A stretch of DNA of 12,415 nt, taken from NCBI GenBank assembly GCA_900554465.1, contig USHF01000029.1, positions 1-12,415 of the forward strand, read 5' to 3'. The notes under the pieces are model-generated. The model saw only the letters and a list, made by a program, of their open reading frames with translations. It did not search any database and was not told the origin of the DNA. Shown here piece after piece: positions 1-6,595 of the stretch. A program made the position numbers and the translations under genes. This stretch comes from an uncultured Collinsella sp. (GTDB lineage Bacteria > Actinomycetota > Coriobacteriia > Coriobacteriales > Coriobacteriaceae). Positions within the stretch are counted from its first letter, which is position 1. Each line of letters opens with the position of its first letter.

Positions 1-49
1 ATCTACACGTAAGGAGTCGTCGGCAGCGTCAGATGTGTATAAGAGACAG
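1..49 (+). other. Nextera P5-side adapter (library artefact)
   Basis: These bases are synthetic, not genomic. They read in order: the 3' part of the Illumina P5 oligo (ATCTACAC, 1-8), an 8-base i5 index (GTAAGGAG, 9-16, which I recall as Nextera index S505), the read-1 primer part TCGTCGGCAGCGTC (17-30), and the 19-bp Tn5 mosaic end AGATGTGTATAAGAGACAG (31-49). Genomic sequence begins at 50, in frame with uvrB. Any ORF that reads through this stretch is chimeric. Confidence 0.99.
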
Positions 50-214
50 GACTTTGAGGAGGCGGCGCGCCTGCGCGATGCTGTCGTTCAGATTCGGGCG
101 ATGCTCGAGGGTGCGTCTGAGGACGAGACGATCGAGCGCTTACGTTCGCAGGCCCGCAAGGGTTCCACGTTCGCATCGGGCAGAAAACGCCAGGGTGCAC
201 GGTTTAAGAAATAG
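50..214 (+). CDS. uvrB: UvrABC excinuclease subunit B, C-terminal fragment (5' end cut by the fragment boundary)
   Basis: This is the last 54 codons, ending at TAG (212-214). UvrB is the damage-verifying helicase-like subunit of nucleotide excision repair; UvrA loads it on DNA and it then recruits UvrC. The fragment opens with DFEEAARLRD and continues AVVQIRAMLEG, a typical UVR motif: the short helical hairpin at the UvrB C-terminus that contacts the matching motif in UvrC. A short charged tail rich in Arg and Lys follows (SGRKRQGARFKK at the end). UVR motifs also occur inside UvrC and in ClpC/McsA proteins, but the stop about 44 residues after the motif fits the UvrB C-terminus, and uvrA and uvrC lie on the same fragment. 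The helicase domains are not in the window. The break at 50 is a library cut, not a biological truncation. Confidence 0.88.
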   Translation, partial: DFEEAARLRDAVVQIRAMLEGASEDETIERLRSQARKGSTFASGRKRQGARFKK

Positions 215-217
215 CGA

Positions 218-260
218 ACAGGCCCCGAGTTCCCTGTGGAGCTCGGGGCCTGTGTCTTTT
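218..260 (+). terminator. Strong Rho-independent terminator after uvrB, probably shared with the convergent gene
   Basis: The hairpin starts 3 nt after the uvrB stop. The arms are 218-233 and 238-253: about 16 pairs including one G-T wobble, with a core of ACAGGCCCCGAG paired to CTCGGGGCCTGT and a four-base loop. TCTTTT follows at 255-260. The gene on the other strand ends at 280, so its transcripts also run into this stem, but the T-run on that side is poorer (TTCGCTATTT). Termination is clear for the plus strand and only likely for the minus strand. Confidence 0.85.
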
Positions 261-279
261 GCGTGCTGGAATTCGTGCG

Positions 280-1920
280 CTAGAGGTCTGCGATCAGGGC
301 TTCGGCGCAACGGATGCCATCGGTAGCTGCGCTCATGATTCCTCCGGCATATCCGGCCCCCTCGCCGCAAGGGTAGAGCCCCGGGGTCGATACAGCGTGG
401 CATTGACGGTCTCGAGTAACGGTGACCGGAGAGCTCGAGCGTGTCTCAACACCGGTGAGGACGGCATCGGGATGGTCGTAGCCACGCAGTTTTTTGCCGA
501 GTAAGGGAATTCCCAGACGAAGCGACTCGATGATATGTTGCGGCAATGACTCATCGATTGCTGTCCAAGTCACGCCGAGCGGATAGGTGGGCTTTACCTT
601 GCCGCATGTCGTGCTGGCGCGTTCTGCAAGGAAATCGCCGACGAGCTGTGCCGGTGCGTTCCAGTTGGAGCCGCCAAGGCGATAGGCAGCCCGCTCGCAA
701 ATGCGCTGGAGTTCTACGCCTGCAAGAGGATCGTCGCTGGGGAGATCGTCGGGCGTGACGTTAACGAGGAGAGCGGCGTTTGCGTTGCGGCCGGCGCGGG
801 CGTTGAGACTGGCGCCGTTGACGCACAGATGGCCGGGCTCTGAAGAGGCTGCGACAACCTGTCCGCCAGGACACATGCAGAATGAGAATACGCTGCGGCC
901 GTTGGGAAGATGGGTAACGAGCTTATAGGGGGCTGCTCCGAGCGCGGGATGACCCGCCGCGGGGCCATATTGCGCCCGATCGATATCACACTGCGGGTGT
1001 TCGATGCGAACGCCCATGGCAAACGTCTTTTGAGCGAGGGCGGCATCATGGGTTTTGAGAACCTCGAATACGTCGCGGGCAGAATGACCGCAAGCAAGGA
1101 TGAGATGCTTTGTGTTGATTGACTCGCTTGTCGCGTCGTGGGACGACTGGATGTCGATACCGACAATGGCGCCAGATGTGTCAGTGTGAATGTCAACGAG
1201 TTTCGTTCGATAGCGAACGGTTCCTCCGAGCTGTTCAATGCGCTGGGAGATGCTGGTAACGACGGCGGGGAGGATGTCGGAGCCAATATGCGGTTTTGCA
1301 TCCCATAGAATATCGCGGGGAGCGCCCGCTTCGACGAAGGTCTCGAGGATAAGGCGATGGGCGGGATTTTTGGTTCCCGTATTGAGCTTGCCGTCCGAGA
1401 AGGTCCCCGCGCCGCCCAGACCAAACTGGATATTGCTCTCGGGGTCGAGGATGCGCTCCTTTAGAAAGAGGTCGATCGCATGTGAGCGGCGAAATGCCGG
1501 GTCGCCGCGCTCGATGAGCAGGGGTTTAAGCCCCGCTTCGGCAAGGGTCAGGGCGGCGAAGAGACCGGCGCAACCGGCGCCGACAACGACGGGACGCCCC
1601 TTGGGTGCATTCGGGACGGGGTTGGGGAATGAAGGAGCCTCGCCGTCAACCATGCGGATGCGCGAGCGGTTGCGCTCGGCGACGCGGTCGACCACTTCCT
1701 GTTCGAGTCGGGAGCTTGTCAGCTCAACTCGAAAGCTCAAAATAAAATGAACATCTCGCTTTTTACGGGCGTCGATTGACTTGCGATGGAGCTCAATGGC
1801 TTTAATCTGGGAATCCTCGCATCGCAGGGCTCGTTTGACGGCGCGTCTGCCAATAGCAAGGCAGGCGTTTTCGTCGCCGGCCTCATCGAGCGTCGCGTTG
1901 ACTTGGGTGATTTCGATCAT
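280..1920 (-). CDS. FAD-dependent oxidoreductase, COG2509-type (uncharacterised dehydrogenase-like flavoprotein)
   Basis: A 546-residue predicted cytoplasmic flavoprotein. An N-terminal domain of about 105 residues carries the family pattern around LHRKSIDARKKRDVHF (44-59). A Rossmann dinucleotide-binding loop VGAGCAGLFAAL follows at 113-124, with an acidic E137 at the end of the next strand. The family block ESNIQFGLGGAGTFSDGKLN is at 161-180, and the FAD-closing C-terminal block contains YPCGEGAGYAGGI and GIRCAEAL. The substrate is unknown for the family, so no reaction is assigned. The start is ATG at 1920 because AAGGAG lies 6 nt upstream on the minus strand; the frame stays open to 2043 but that extension has no such site and crosses a hairpin. 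It is the last gene of the minus-strand group and converges on uvrB. Length is normal for the family and no key motif is missing. Confidence 0.88.
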   Translation of the reverse strand: MIEITQVNATLDEAGDENACLAIGRRAVKRALRCEDSQIKAIELHRKSIDARKKRDVHFILSFRVELTSSRLEQEVVDRVAERNRSRIRMVDGEAPSFPNPVPNAPKGRPVVVGAGCAGLFAALTLAEAGLKPLLIERGDPAFRRSHAIDLFLKERILDPESNIQFGLGGAGTFSDGKLNTGTKNPAHRLILETFVEAGAPRDILWDAKPHIGSDILPAVVTSISQRIEQLGGTVRYRTKLVDIHTDTSGAIVGIDIQSSHDATSESINTKHLILACGHSARDVFEVLKTHDAALAQKTFAMGVRIEHPQCDIDRAQYGPAAGHPALGAAPYKLVTHLPNGRSVFSFCMCPGGQVVAASSEPGHLCVNGASLNARAGRNANAALLVNVTPDDLPSDDPLAGVELQRICERAAYRLGGSNWNAPAQLVGDFLAERASTTCGKVKPTYPLGVTWTAIDESLPQHIIESLRLGIPLLGKKLRGYDHPDAVLTGVETRSSSPVTVTRDRQCHAVSTPGLYPCGEGAGYAGGIMSAATDGIRCAEALIADL

Positions 1921-1938
1921 CGAGGTCTCCTTAGAGGC

Positions 1939-1970
1939 AAGAAAGAGGCCGTCCGGTATCCCAGACGGCC
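1939..1970 (-). terminator. Terminator-like hairpin between the two flavoprotein genes
   Basis: On the minus strand, 10 base pairs (arms 1970-1961 and 1956-1947, one G-T wobble) close a GATA loop, and TCTTTCTT (1946-1939) follows. It stands about 30 nt after the stop of the HI0933-type gene and about 18 nt before the start codon of the COG2509-type gene. Read on the plus strand it is followed by CGAATGCGTTTTT, but no plus-strand gene ends here. The T-run is interrupted by two C residues, so termination may be partial. Confidence 0.65.
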
Positions 1971-1984
1971 CGAATGCGTTTTTG

Positions 1985-1990
1985 ATTATA
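1985..1990 (-). promoter_or_regulatory. Consensus -10 box (TATAAT), candidate promoter for the COG2509-type gene
   Basis: The minus strand reads TATAAT at 1990-1985, a perfect sigma-A/sigma-70 -10 hexamer, beginning 11 nt after the upstream stop codon. I see no good -35 box at 17-18 nt (AAGCAG at best). A transcript starting near 1978 would begin just before the hairpin at 1970-1947 and carry it in its leader. A chance match is possible, though less likely in GC-rich DNA. Confidence 0.4.
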
Positions 1991-2000
1991 GACTGCGCGG

Positions 2001-3272
2001 CTACAGGCTGCTTGCAGCGCGAATACCCGAGATCCAGGCCCACGCAAGGTTAAAGCCTCCGCAATCGGCGTCGATGTCGAGCGCTTCTCCGCAGACGTAA
2101 AGCGGGGCGCCTGTGGTGCTGTTCACGTAAAGATTGGGTGTCGAGACGCACTCGATAGATATGCCGCCACGCGTGACCTGTGCTGAGCGCTCCTCTGCCG
2201 TCCCTTCGACGGACAGTTTAAAGTGCTTGAGGATTGAGACCAGGTGGATGACATCGCGCGAGCCGGGATGGCACCGCTCGAATGCCGTACAGACGACGTG
2301 TGAGAGCTGCGGGGCGAGCATGCCGTCAAGCCAGTGGGAGTTTCGGGGCGAAAAATCGCCGAGCACGTTGACACGCTGCTCGAGCGTATCGAGCAGCTCA
2401 TCTTTGGAGAAATCTGGAAAGAAGTCGATCAGAACAGTGTCGCCCTGGTTGATACGGCGAGAGAGATTGAAGGCGGCGACGCCTGAGATGCCGAAGGCAC
2501 GGAACAGCACTTCGCCATCTTCTCGCCAGAGCTCTTCGTGGCTGCGCGAGAGCGTTAAGCGGGCTCGGACGCGCAGACCATCCAGAGTTCCGAGTGCCGT
2601 CCGGTCGCCGACGACTGATGCCGATACGGGGCACAGGACGGGGCGCAGGGGCGTCAAGGGAAGGCTAAACACCTCGGCGATGCCGGTGGGGTTGCCGCCC
2701 GTAGCGATAACCACGGCCCTTGCCTGCAGGGCATCGCTCGTGCGAGGAGTATCGGCTAACGCCTTTCGAAGCGAACGGAGCTCCGTCTTTCGGTCGCCGT
2801 GCTTTTTGGGTTTGAGTACATGAGCGGGACGGTCGATCTGAAGCGTCCAGCCTTCGGAAGCCTTATGAGCCGCAATGACGTTAGTTCCGCAGAGTAGGGT
2901 GATGCCCAAACGCTCGCATGCATTGAGGAGTGCATCGCGAACCGACTCGGCGCGAAGGGAGCGCGGGTATAGGCGGCCTTCCTCACGGATCGTCATGATG
3001 CCCAGCGAGGAGAAAAAACTCTCGAGATCTTGCTCGGGTTGGGGGCCCATGATGGATTCGACAAAGGCGGGGCGGTTATATCGCCGAATGTCGATGGATT
3101 CGTTTGAGAGGTTGCAGCGGCCGTTTCCGGTTGCGAGCAGCTTGAGACCGCAGGCGACGTCGCGCTCGACGACGCAGACCCTTTTGTCGACACGCGCCGC
3201 CGTAATGGCGGCGGCGAGGCCCGAGGCCCCGCCGCCGATCACCAAGACGTCATAGAAGGCGCTTGCGTTCAC
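2001..3272 (-). CDS. NAD(P)/FAD-dependent oxidoreductase, BaiN/RdsA (HI0933/YhiN-like) family
   Basis: A 423-residue cytoplasmic flavoprotein of the COG2081 family. An N-terminal FAD-binding loop, IGGGASGLAAA (12-22), is followed by acidic E36 at the end of the second strand. The hallmark GLKLLATGNGRCNLSN is at 42-57, an inner ATGG strand block comes mid-protein, and the C-terminal hallmark CGEALDIDADCGGFNLAWAW follows. One family branch is named after BaiN, a bile-acid reductase candidate, but most members have no proven substrate, so the reaction is left open. The start is GTG at 3272: the preceding mrp stop codon TAA directly abuts it (TAAGTG) and GAGG lies 5 nt upstream, so translation is probably coupled to mrp. 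A basic stretch at about 148-175 (for example LKPKKHGDRKTE) just before the ATGG strand looks like a lineage-specific insertion. Confidence 0.9.
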   Translation of the reverse strand: MNASAFYDVLVIGGGASGLAAAITAARVDKRVCVVERDVACGLKLLATGNGRCNLSNESIDIRRYNRPAFVESIMGPQPEQDLESFFSSLGIMTIREEGRLYPRSLRAESVRDALLNACERLGITLLCGTNVIAAHKASEGWTLQIDRPAHVLKPKKHGDRKTELRSLRKALADTPRTSDALQARAVVIATGGNPTGIAEVFSLPLTPLRPVLCPVSASVVGDRTALGTLDGLRVRARLTLSRSHEELWREDGEVLFRAFGISGVAAFNLSRRINQGDTVLIDFFPDFSKDELLDTLEQRVNVLGDFSPRNSHWLDGMLAPQLSHVVCTAFERCHPGSRDVIHLVSILKHFKLSVEGTAEERSAQVTRGGISIECVSTPNLYVNSTTGAPLYVCGEALDIDADCGGFNLAWAWISGIRAASSL

Positions 3273-4103
3273 TTAGGCCTCGTCTGTCTTGTGCGGGGCG
3301 ATGGCCTCAACGGCGGAGACGGCCTTGGGCAGCATGTCATCGGGCAGTGCGGTCTCGACTTCACCCTTATCGCAGGCCTCGGCGAGTGACGGATTGATGG
3401 GAAGCTGACCCAAGATGTCGAGGTTGTAGCGCTCGGCGACTTCGGGGAGCTTGCTCTTACCAAAGACCTCGATCTTCTTGCCGCAGTCGGGGCACTCGAT
3501 ATAGCTCATGTTCTCGACAATGCCCAGAATAGGGACGTTCATCTTCTCGGCCATGTTGACTGCCTTGGCGACGATCATCGAGACCAAGTCTTGCGGGCTC
3601 GTGACGATGACGATGCCATCGACGGGCAGCGATTGGAAAACGGTGAGCGCGACGTCACCCGTTCCCGGAGGCATATCGACCAGCAGGTAGTCGATGGGGC
3701 CCCACGAGGTCTCGCTCCAGAATTGCCTGATGGCGCCCGCGATAACCGGGCCACGCCAAAGGACGGGATCGGTTTCGTTTTGGAGCAACAGGTTGGAGCT
3801 CATGACCTTGACGCCGTGCTCGGAGATCTCGGGCAGCATGAGGTTGCCGAGGGCATGGACATGGCGTCCGCTCATGCCGAACATTTTGGGGATGGAGGGG
3901 CCGGTGATGTCGGCGTCGAGAATGCCAACCTTGTTGCCGCGGCGGGCGAGCTCGGTTGCGATGGCGCCCGTCACAAACGACTTGCCGACGCCTCCCTTGC
4001 CGGAAAGCACAGCGATAACGCGCTTGACCTCCGACAGCGTATTCTCTTCAAATTGCGACGGCGTTGATTGTCCGCCGGCTGCTTGTGCGTGCTCGCAACC
4101 CAT
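3273..4103 (-). CDS. mrp: Mrp/NBP35-family P-loop ATPase, iron-sulfur cluster carrier
   Basis: A 276-residue cytoplasmic protein of the Mrp/ApbC family, whose members bind a [4Fe-4S] cluster between two subunits and pass it to target enzymes using ATP. Seen here: the deviant Walker A loop GKGGVGKS (35-42) with both signature lysines, the LDADITGPSIP switch (62-72), DMPPGTGD (143-150), and the cluster-binding pair CPDC (204-207) followed by GKKIEVFG. The N-terminus has a lone Cys3 (MGCEH), not the four-Cys N-terminal motif of NBP35 itself. The start is ATG at 4103 because AAAGGAG precedes it by 6 nt; the frame continues to 4160 without a ribosome site and runs into a promoter. It is the first gene of the minus-strand operon, with two flavoproteins downstream that it might serve, although flavoproteins do not need Fe-S clusters. 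Confidence 0.94.
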   Translation of the reverse strand: MGCEHAQAAGGQSTPSQFEENTLSEVKRVIAVLSGKGGVGKSFVTGAIATELARRGNKVGILDADITGPSIPKMFGMSGRHVHALGNLMLPEISEHGVKVMSSNLLLQNETDPVLWRGPVIAGAIRQFWSETSWGPIDYLLVDMPPGTGDVALTVFQSLPVDGIVIVTSPQDLVSMIVAKAVNMAEKMNVPILGIVENMSYIECPDCGKKIEVFGKSKLPEVAERYNLDILGQLPINPSLAEACDKGEVETALPDDMLPKAVSAVEAIAPHKTDEA

Positions 4104-4248
4104 GTATGACTCCTTTGTATATGTTGGGGCCGGAGCCCCGCGGTGTGACACGAGCGTCATTGTACCCTCGTTTGCGAGCGGGAGTCATTTGCGATGCATT
4201 TGGGCCGAGCGTGCTTGCAATACGATGGGTCCAAGCGAATGGGCGGGC
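4104..4248 (-). promoter_or_regulatory. Leader and intergenic region of mrp, with a stable UNCG-type hairpin
   Basis: This 145-bp gap lies between the LTA-synthase-like gene and mrp. On the minus strand, 4139-4126 folds as GGGGC-TCCG-GCCCC, a five-pair stem closing a C(UCCG)G tetraloop, an unusually stable class in RNA. It sits between the proposed transcription start (about 4152) and the mrp ribosome site. It has no T-run and is too short to call a terminator. No clear terminator is visible for the gene ending at 4249, so read-through into mrp is possible. No short gene is apparent. Confidence 0.5.
4159..4188 (-). promoter_or_regulatory. mrp: Candidate promoter of the mrp operon
   Basis: The minus strand carries ATGACT (4188-4183; four of six match TTGACA), an 18-bp spacer, and TACAAT (4164-4159; five of six match TATAAT). 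The spacer contains a small dyad, CTCG-CAAA-CGAG, which could be an operator or chance. The predicted start near 4152 gives a leader of about 50 nt before the mrp ATG. Confidence 0.55.
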
Positions 4249-6402
4249 TTATTGAACTTTGCTGGCGAACTCGAGGTATTGCATGCGCTGCAGCTTGTCG
4301 ATCGTCGAGGCGTATGGGCTGTCTTCAGATTCCAAGTCGTAGCGCAGCCCGTCGGCACCGAGGTAGCCGGCGACATTGATGGTGGGCACATCTGACCTTG
4401 TTGCTAGCAGAGCCTTTTGATAGTCGGTGAGCGGGGCGCCGATCTTATTAAGGGTAATGGCTGCAATCTCGTTTGCCCCGACGGTGTCGTAGACGTTGAG
4501 CTCGGTATCGCCGGCGATTTCATAGTTAGCCCAGACGAAATATGTTGACTGATAGATACGGAAAGCGTGGCTTGCCGTATCTTCCTGAGGGTACAGCTCG
4601 TCGTTGAGAGTCGTTGCGGCGCTCGGCTGATGGTCGCCAAAAAAGACAAGGACAACCGGTCTGCCGATATTGCGGAGCTCGTTGATAAAGTACTCGAGGT
4701 CCCGGTCGGATGCGTTGATGCAGGTAAGATAGGTGTTGAGCGCGCTATTGGCGCCCTCGCTGGCTCCCTCGACCCAATAGTTTGTCAGCTCCTCGGCGGG
4801 AACGGTGCCATAGTCGTAGCCGCCGTGATTTTGCATCGTGACGTCAAAGATGAACTGCGGGGCTTCGTCGGTTCTAAGCAGGTCGAGTATCTTGTCGTAG
4901 GTGGCGTAGTCGCATACGCCGGCATGGTAACAGGGCGCACCTTCGAAATCGCCGATTGAAAGAAAGTCTCCAAAGCCCAGCTGCTGATAGATTTTATCTC
5001 GATGGTAGTTGACGGGGTTTTGCGGGTGCATAGCGGTAGCGGTATACCCAAGCTCCTTGAGGTTCTTTGCCAGGCTGTTGACGCCATTCATCTGATACAG
5101 CTGATAGGGGATTTTGCCTAATCCGACAAAGGCCGTTGTCGCTCCGGTCAAAAATTCGAATTCGGAGTTCGCCGTTCCGCCACCGGCGACCGAAGCGAGC
5201 ATGGTGCCGCGAACAAGTGTGTCGGGAAGCGAGTTGTAGAATGCGGGGCCGGTGTACCCGGCCGCCTGGAGCTGCTCAAAGCACGAAAGGTCACTAAAAC
5301 TCTCGTTCATGACGGCAACAATCGTCGGCTTGATTTCATTGAACTGGGCAACGGCCGCCGCGCGCTGCTCGCTCGAGCCATACGTGCTGTCGTAGGCGGC
5401 GGCGAGCTCCTGCTCGATGCTCTGCGCCTCATCGGGCGTATAGTCTTCGGGCTTCTCAATGGGCAACTCGTTGACCATTTCGGTGAACGAAGTGATAAAA
5501 CCCTGAGACGCATACGTGGTGATGGGCTGCCAACGGTCAAATCCAAAATTCAGTGCCTGCTCCAAGTCGATGCTGGAAAAGCCCGAGAGCCCCACAACGG
5601 TCACGAGCAGAAAAGCGCAGAGGTTAGCGGCGATTGCGGGGAAGACATGGGTGGGCGTACGGAGCTTTCGCGGTCGGATAAGCGAAAGAAGCCCCAGGGA
5701 AATCTCCAGCAGGGCGAGAGAGGTTACGATTCCGGCGGTAAAGGTAAACTCGTATCCCTCGCTCACTTCCATTGCGGTGCCAAGGGCCAAGATATCGCTT
5801 GGCAGGATGGCCTCGCCTTTAAACGTTATGACGAAGTGCTCGGCAATGCCAAGGATGCAACAGACGACGGGCACGAGGGCCATGACGCCTCCATGACGCT
5901 GTCCCAGCAAATAAAGGGAGAGCAGAACCGTTGCGAGCAGCCCGACGGAAAACCCGAATGAGTTGGCGGGAATGCGATAGAACGTTTCGTTGCAGGCAAT
6001 TTCGAGTGAAACGAACGAGAGCGCTGAAACAGCGGCGATGACAAGGATGTCACGGCAAATACAGGCAACCGTTCCCGTCGCAAGATCGGTTTGGTCGATA
6101 AGTCCCGAAACCAAGGGTTCGACAAGAAGTATGACGGCGGCAGCACCGAGCGCCGAATAAGAAAGGACCCATAGGGAACTGTCCTCATTTACGAGCAATT
6201 GATTCGTAATCCATGCAGCTACCACGCCGAGCGGGATGAGGAGCGTCGCGCACCAAAAGACGCGGGCAATGGGCGGCTTTTCATTGTGTTTGATTGAAAA
6301 ATACACGCGCACGACGACGGCGGCCACGATAAGGACGGCGATGAATATGGGCAGATTGGCCATGCCACTCGAAGTGATTTCAAGGGGGATATCTTCGGTC
6401 AT
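4249..6402 (-). CDS. LTA synthase family protein (membrane-anchored sulfatase-fold phosphoglycerol transferase)
   Basis: A 717-residue protein of the LtaS/alkaline-phosphatase-superfamily type (COG1368). LtaS enzymes move glycerol-phosphate from phosphatidylglycerol onto a growing lipoteichoic acid chain at the outer face of the membrane. The first 275 residues hold about eight hydrophobic segments by eye (near 15-36, 46-66, 76-101, 113-136, 148-168, 172-194, 221-243, 252-276). A linker and an outside catalytic domain from about 358 follow. Catalytic and metal residues are recognisable: NES with E367, the expected nucleophile T410 in GGGTANSEF, QNHGG with H526, and FFGDHQP with D590 and H591. 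The start is ATG at 6402, with AGAGGA 6 nt upstream; the in-frame extension to 6555 crosses the promoter. The exact polymer is not deducible; a related phosphoglycerol or teichoic-type transferase is the main alternative. Confidence 0.87.
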   Translation of the reverse strand: MTEDIPLEITSSGMANLPIFIAVLIVAAVVVRVYFSIKHNEKPPIARVFWCATLLIPLGVVAAWITNQLLVNEDSSLWVLSYSALGAAAVILLVEPLVSGLIDQTDLATGTVACICRDILVIAAVSALSFVSLEIACNETFYRIPANSFGFSVGLLATVLLSLYLLGQRHGGVMALVPVVCCILGIAEHFVITFKGEAILPSDILALGTAMEVSEGYEFTFTAGIVTSLALLEISLGLLSLIRPRKLRTPTHVFPAIAANLCAFLLVTVVGLSGFSSIDLEQALNFGFDRWQPITTYASQGFITSFTEMVNELPIEKPEDYTPDEAQSIEQELAAAYDSTYGSSEQRAAAVAQFNEIKPTIVAVMNESFSDLSCFEQLQAAGYTGPAFYNSLPDTLVRGTMLASVAGGGTANSEFEFLTGATTAFVGLGKIPYQLYQMNGVNSLAKNLKELGYTATAMHPQNPVNYHRDKIYQQLGFGDFLSIGDFEGAPCYHAGVCDYATYDKILDLLRTDEAPQFIFDVTMQNHGGYDYGTVPAEELTNYWVEGASEGANSALNTYLTCINASDRDLEYFINELRNIGRPVVLVFFGDHQPSAATTLNDELYPQEDTASHAFRIYQSTYFVWANYEIAGDTELNVYDTVGANEIAAITLNKIGAPLTDYQKALLATRSDVPTINVAGYLGADGLRYDLESEDSPYASTIDKLQRMQYLEFASKVQ

Positions 6403-6444
6403 GGACGTTCCTCTGTTACAGCAAATTAAGTTCAGTTCTAGATT

Positions 6445-6450
6445 ACTATA
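6445..6450 (-). promoter_or_regulatory. Candidate -10 box for the LTA-synthase-like gene
   Basis: The minus strand reads TATAGT at 6450-6445, five of six with the consensus, 42 nt upstream of the proposed ATG. No convincing -35 box is visible at the usual distance. The gap is otherwise locally AT-rich, as expected for a divergent promoter region shared with uvrA. Confidence 0.4.
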
Positions 6451-6520
6451 ACCTTTCCACGGCATTTCGAGAAACAAAGCACCCGACACGCAAAGCAAAA
6501 GGTCTGCGAATCTTGTATTA

Positions 6521-6534
6521 CGAACATCTGTGCG
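6521..6534 (+). promoter_or_regulatory. Candidate LexA (SOS) operator upstream of uvrA
   Basis: CGAACATCTGTGCG matches the Gram-positive LexA/DinR box CGAACATATGTTCG at 12 of 14 positions. The differences are C for A at position 8 and G for T at position 12, so the left half-site is perfect and the right half weaker. It lies 61 bp before the uvrA ATG in the divergent gap. uvrA is a classical SOS gene, which supports the call. I could not find a convincing -35/-10 pair for uvrA around it, and the neighbouring TGAGT/ACTCA dyad (6538-6554) may be chance. Confidence 0.55.
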
Positions 6535-6595
6535 CGTTGAGTGCGTTAAACTCATCGACAGTGTGATTTGAGGTTATAGGAGGCAAGGAGCTTCC

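Noticed and set aside
3..200. Minus-strand ORF ending SYTHLTLPTTPYV
   Set aside because: Its end is the reverse translation of the adapter and the rest is antisense to uvrB.
33..326. Plus-strand ORF starting MCIRDR
   Set aside because: It starts in adapter and runs in a different frame across the end of uvrB and the terminator. MCIRDR is the translated Nextera mosaic end.
2134..2823. 229-codon plus-strand ORF over the HI0933-type gene
   Set aside because: Ser/Arg-rich shadow of a well-recognised flavoprotein. The 233-codon frame at 3694-4395 over mrp and the 236-codon minus frame at 714-1424 are rejected for the same reason.
2001..3272. Bile-acid dehydroxylation function from the BaiN family name
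   Set aside because: No other bai genes are present. The family is widespread outside bile-acid degraders, and linkage to mrp suggests a general role.
6403..6555. 51-codon N-terminal extension of the LTA-synthase-like protein
   Set aside because: It would cover the -10 box and reach into the divergent gap beside uvrA. It has no ribosome site, while ATG 6402 has AGAGGA at the right distance.
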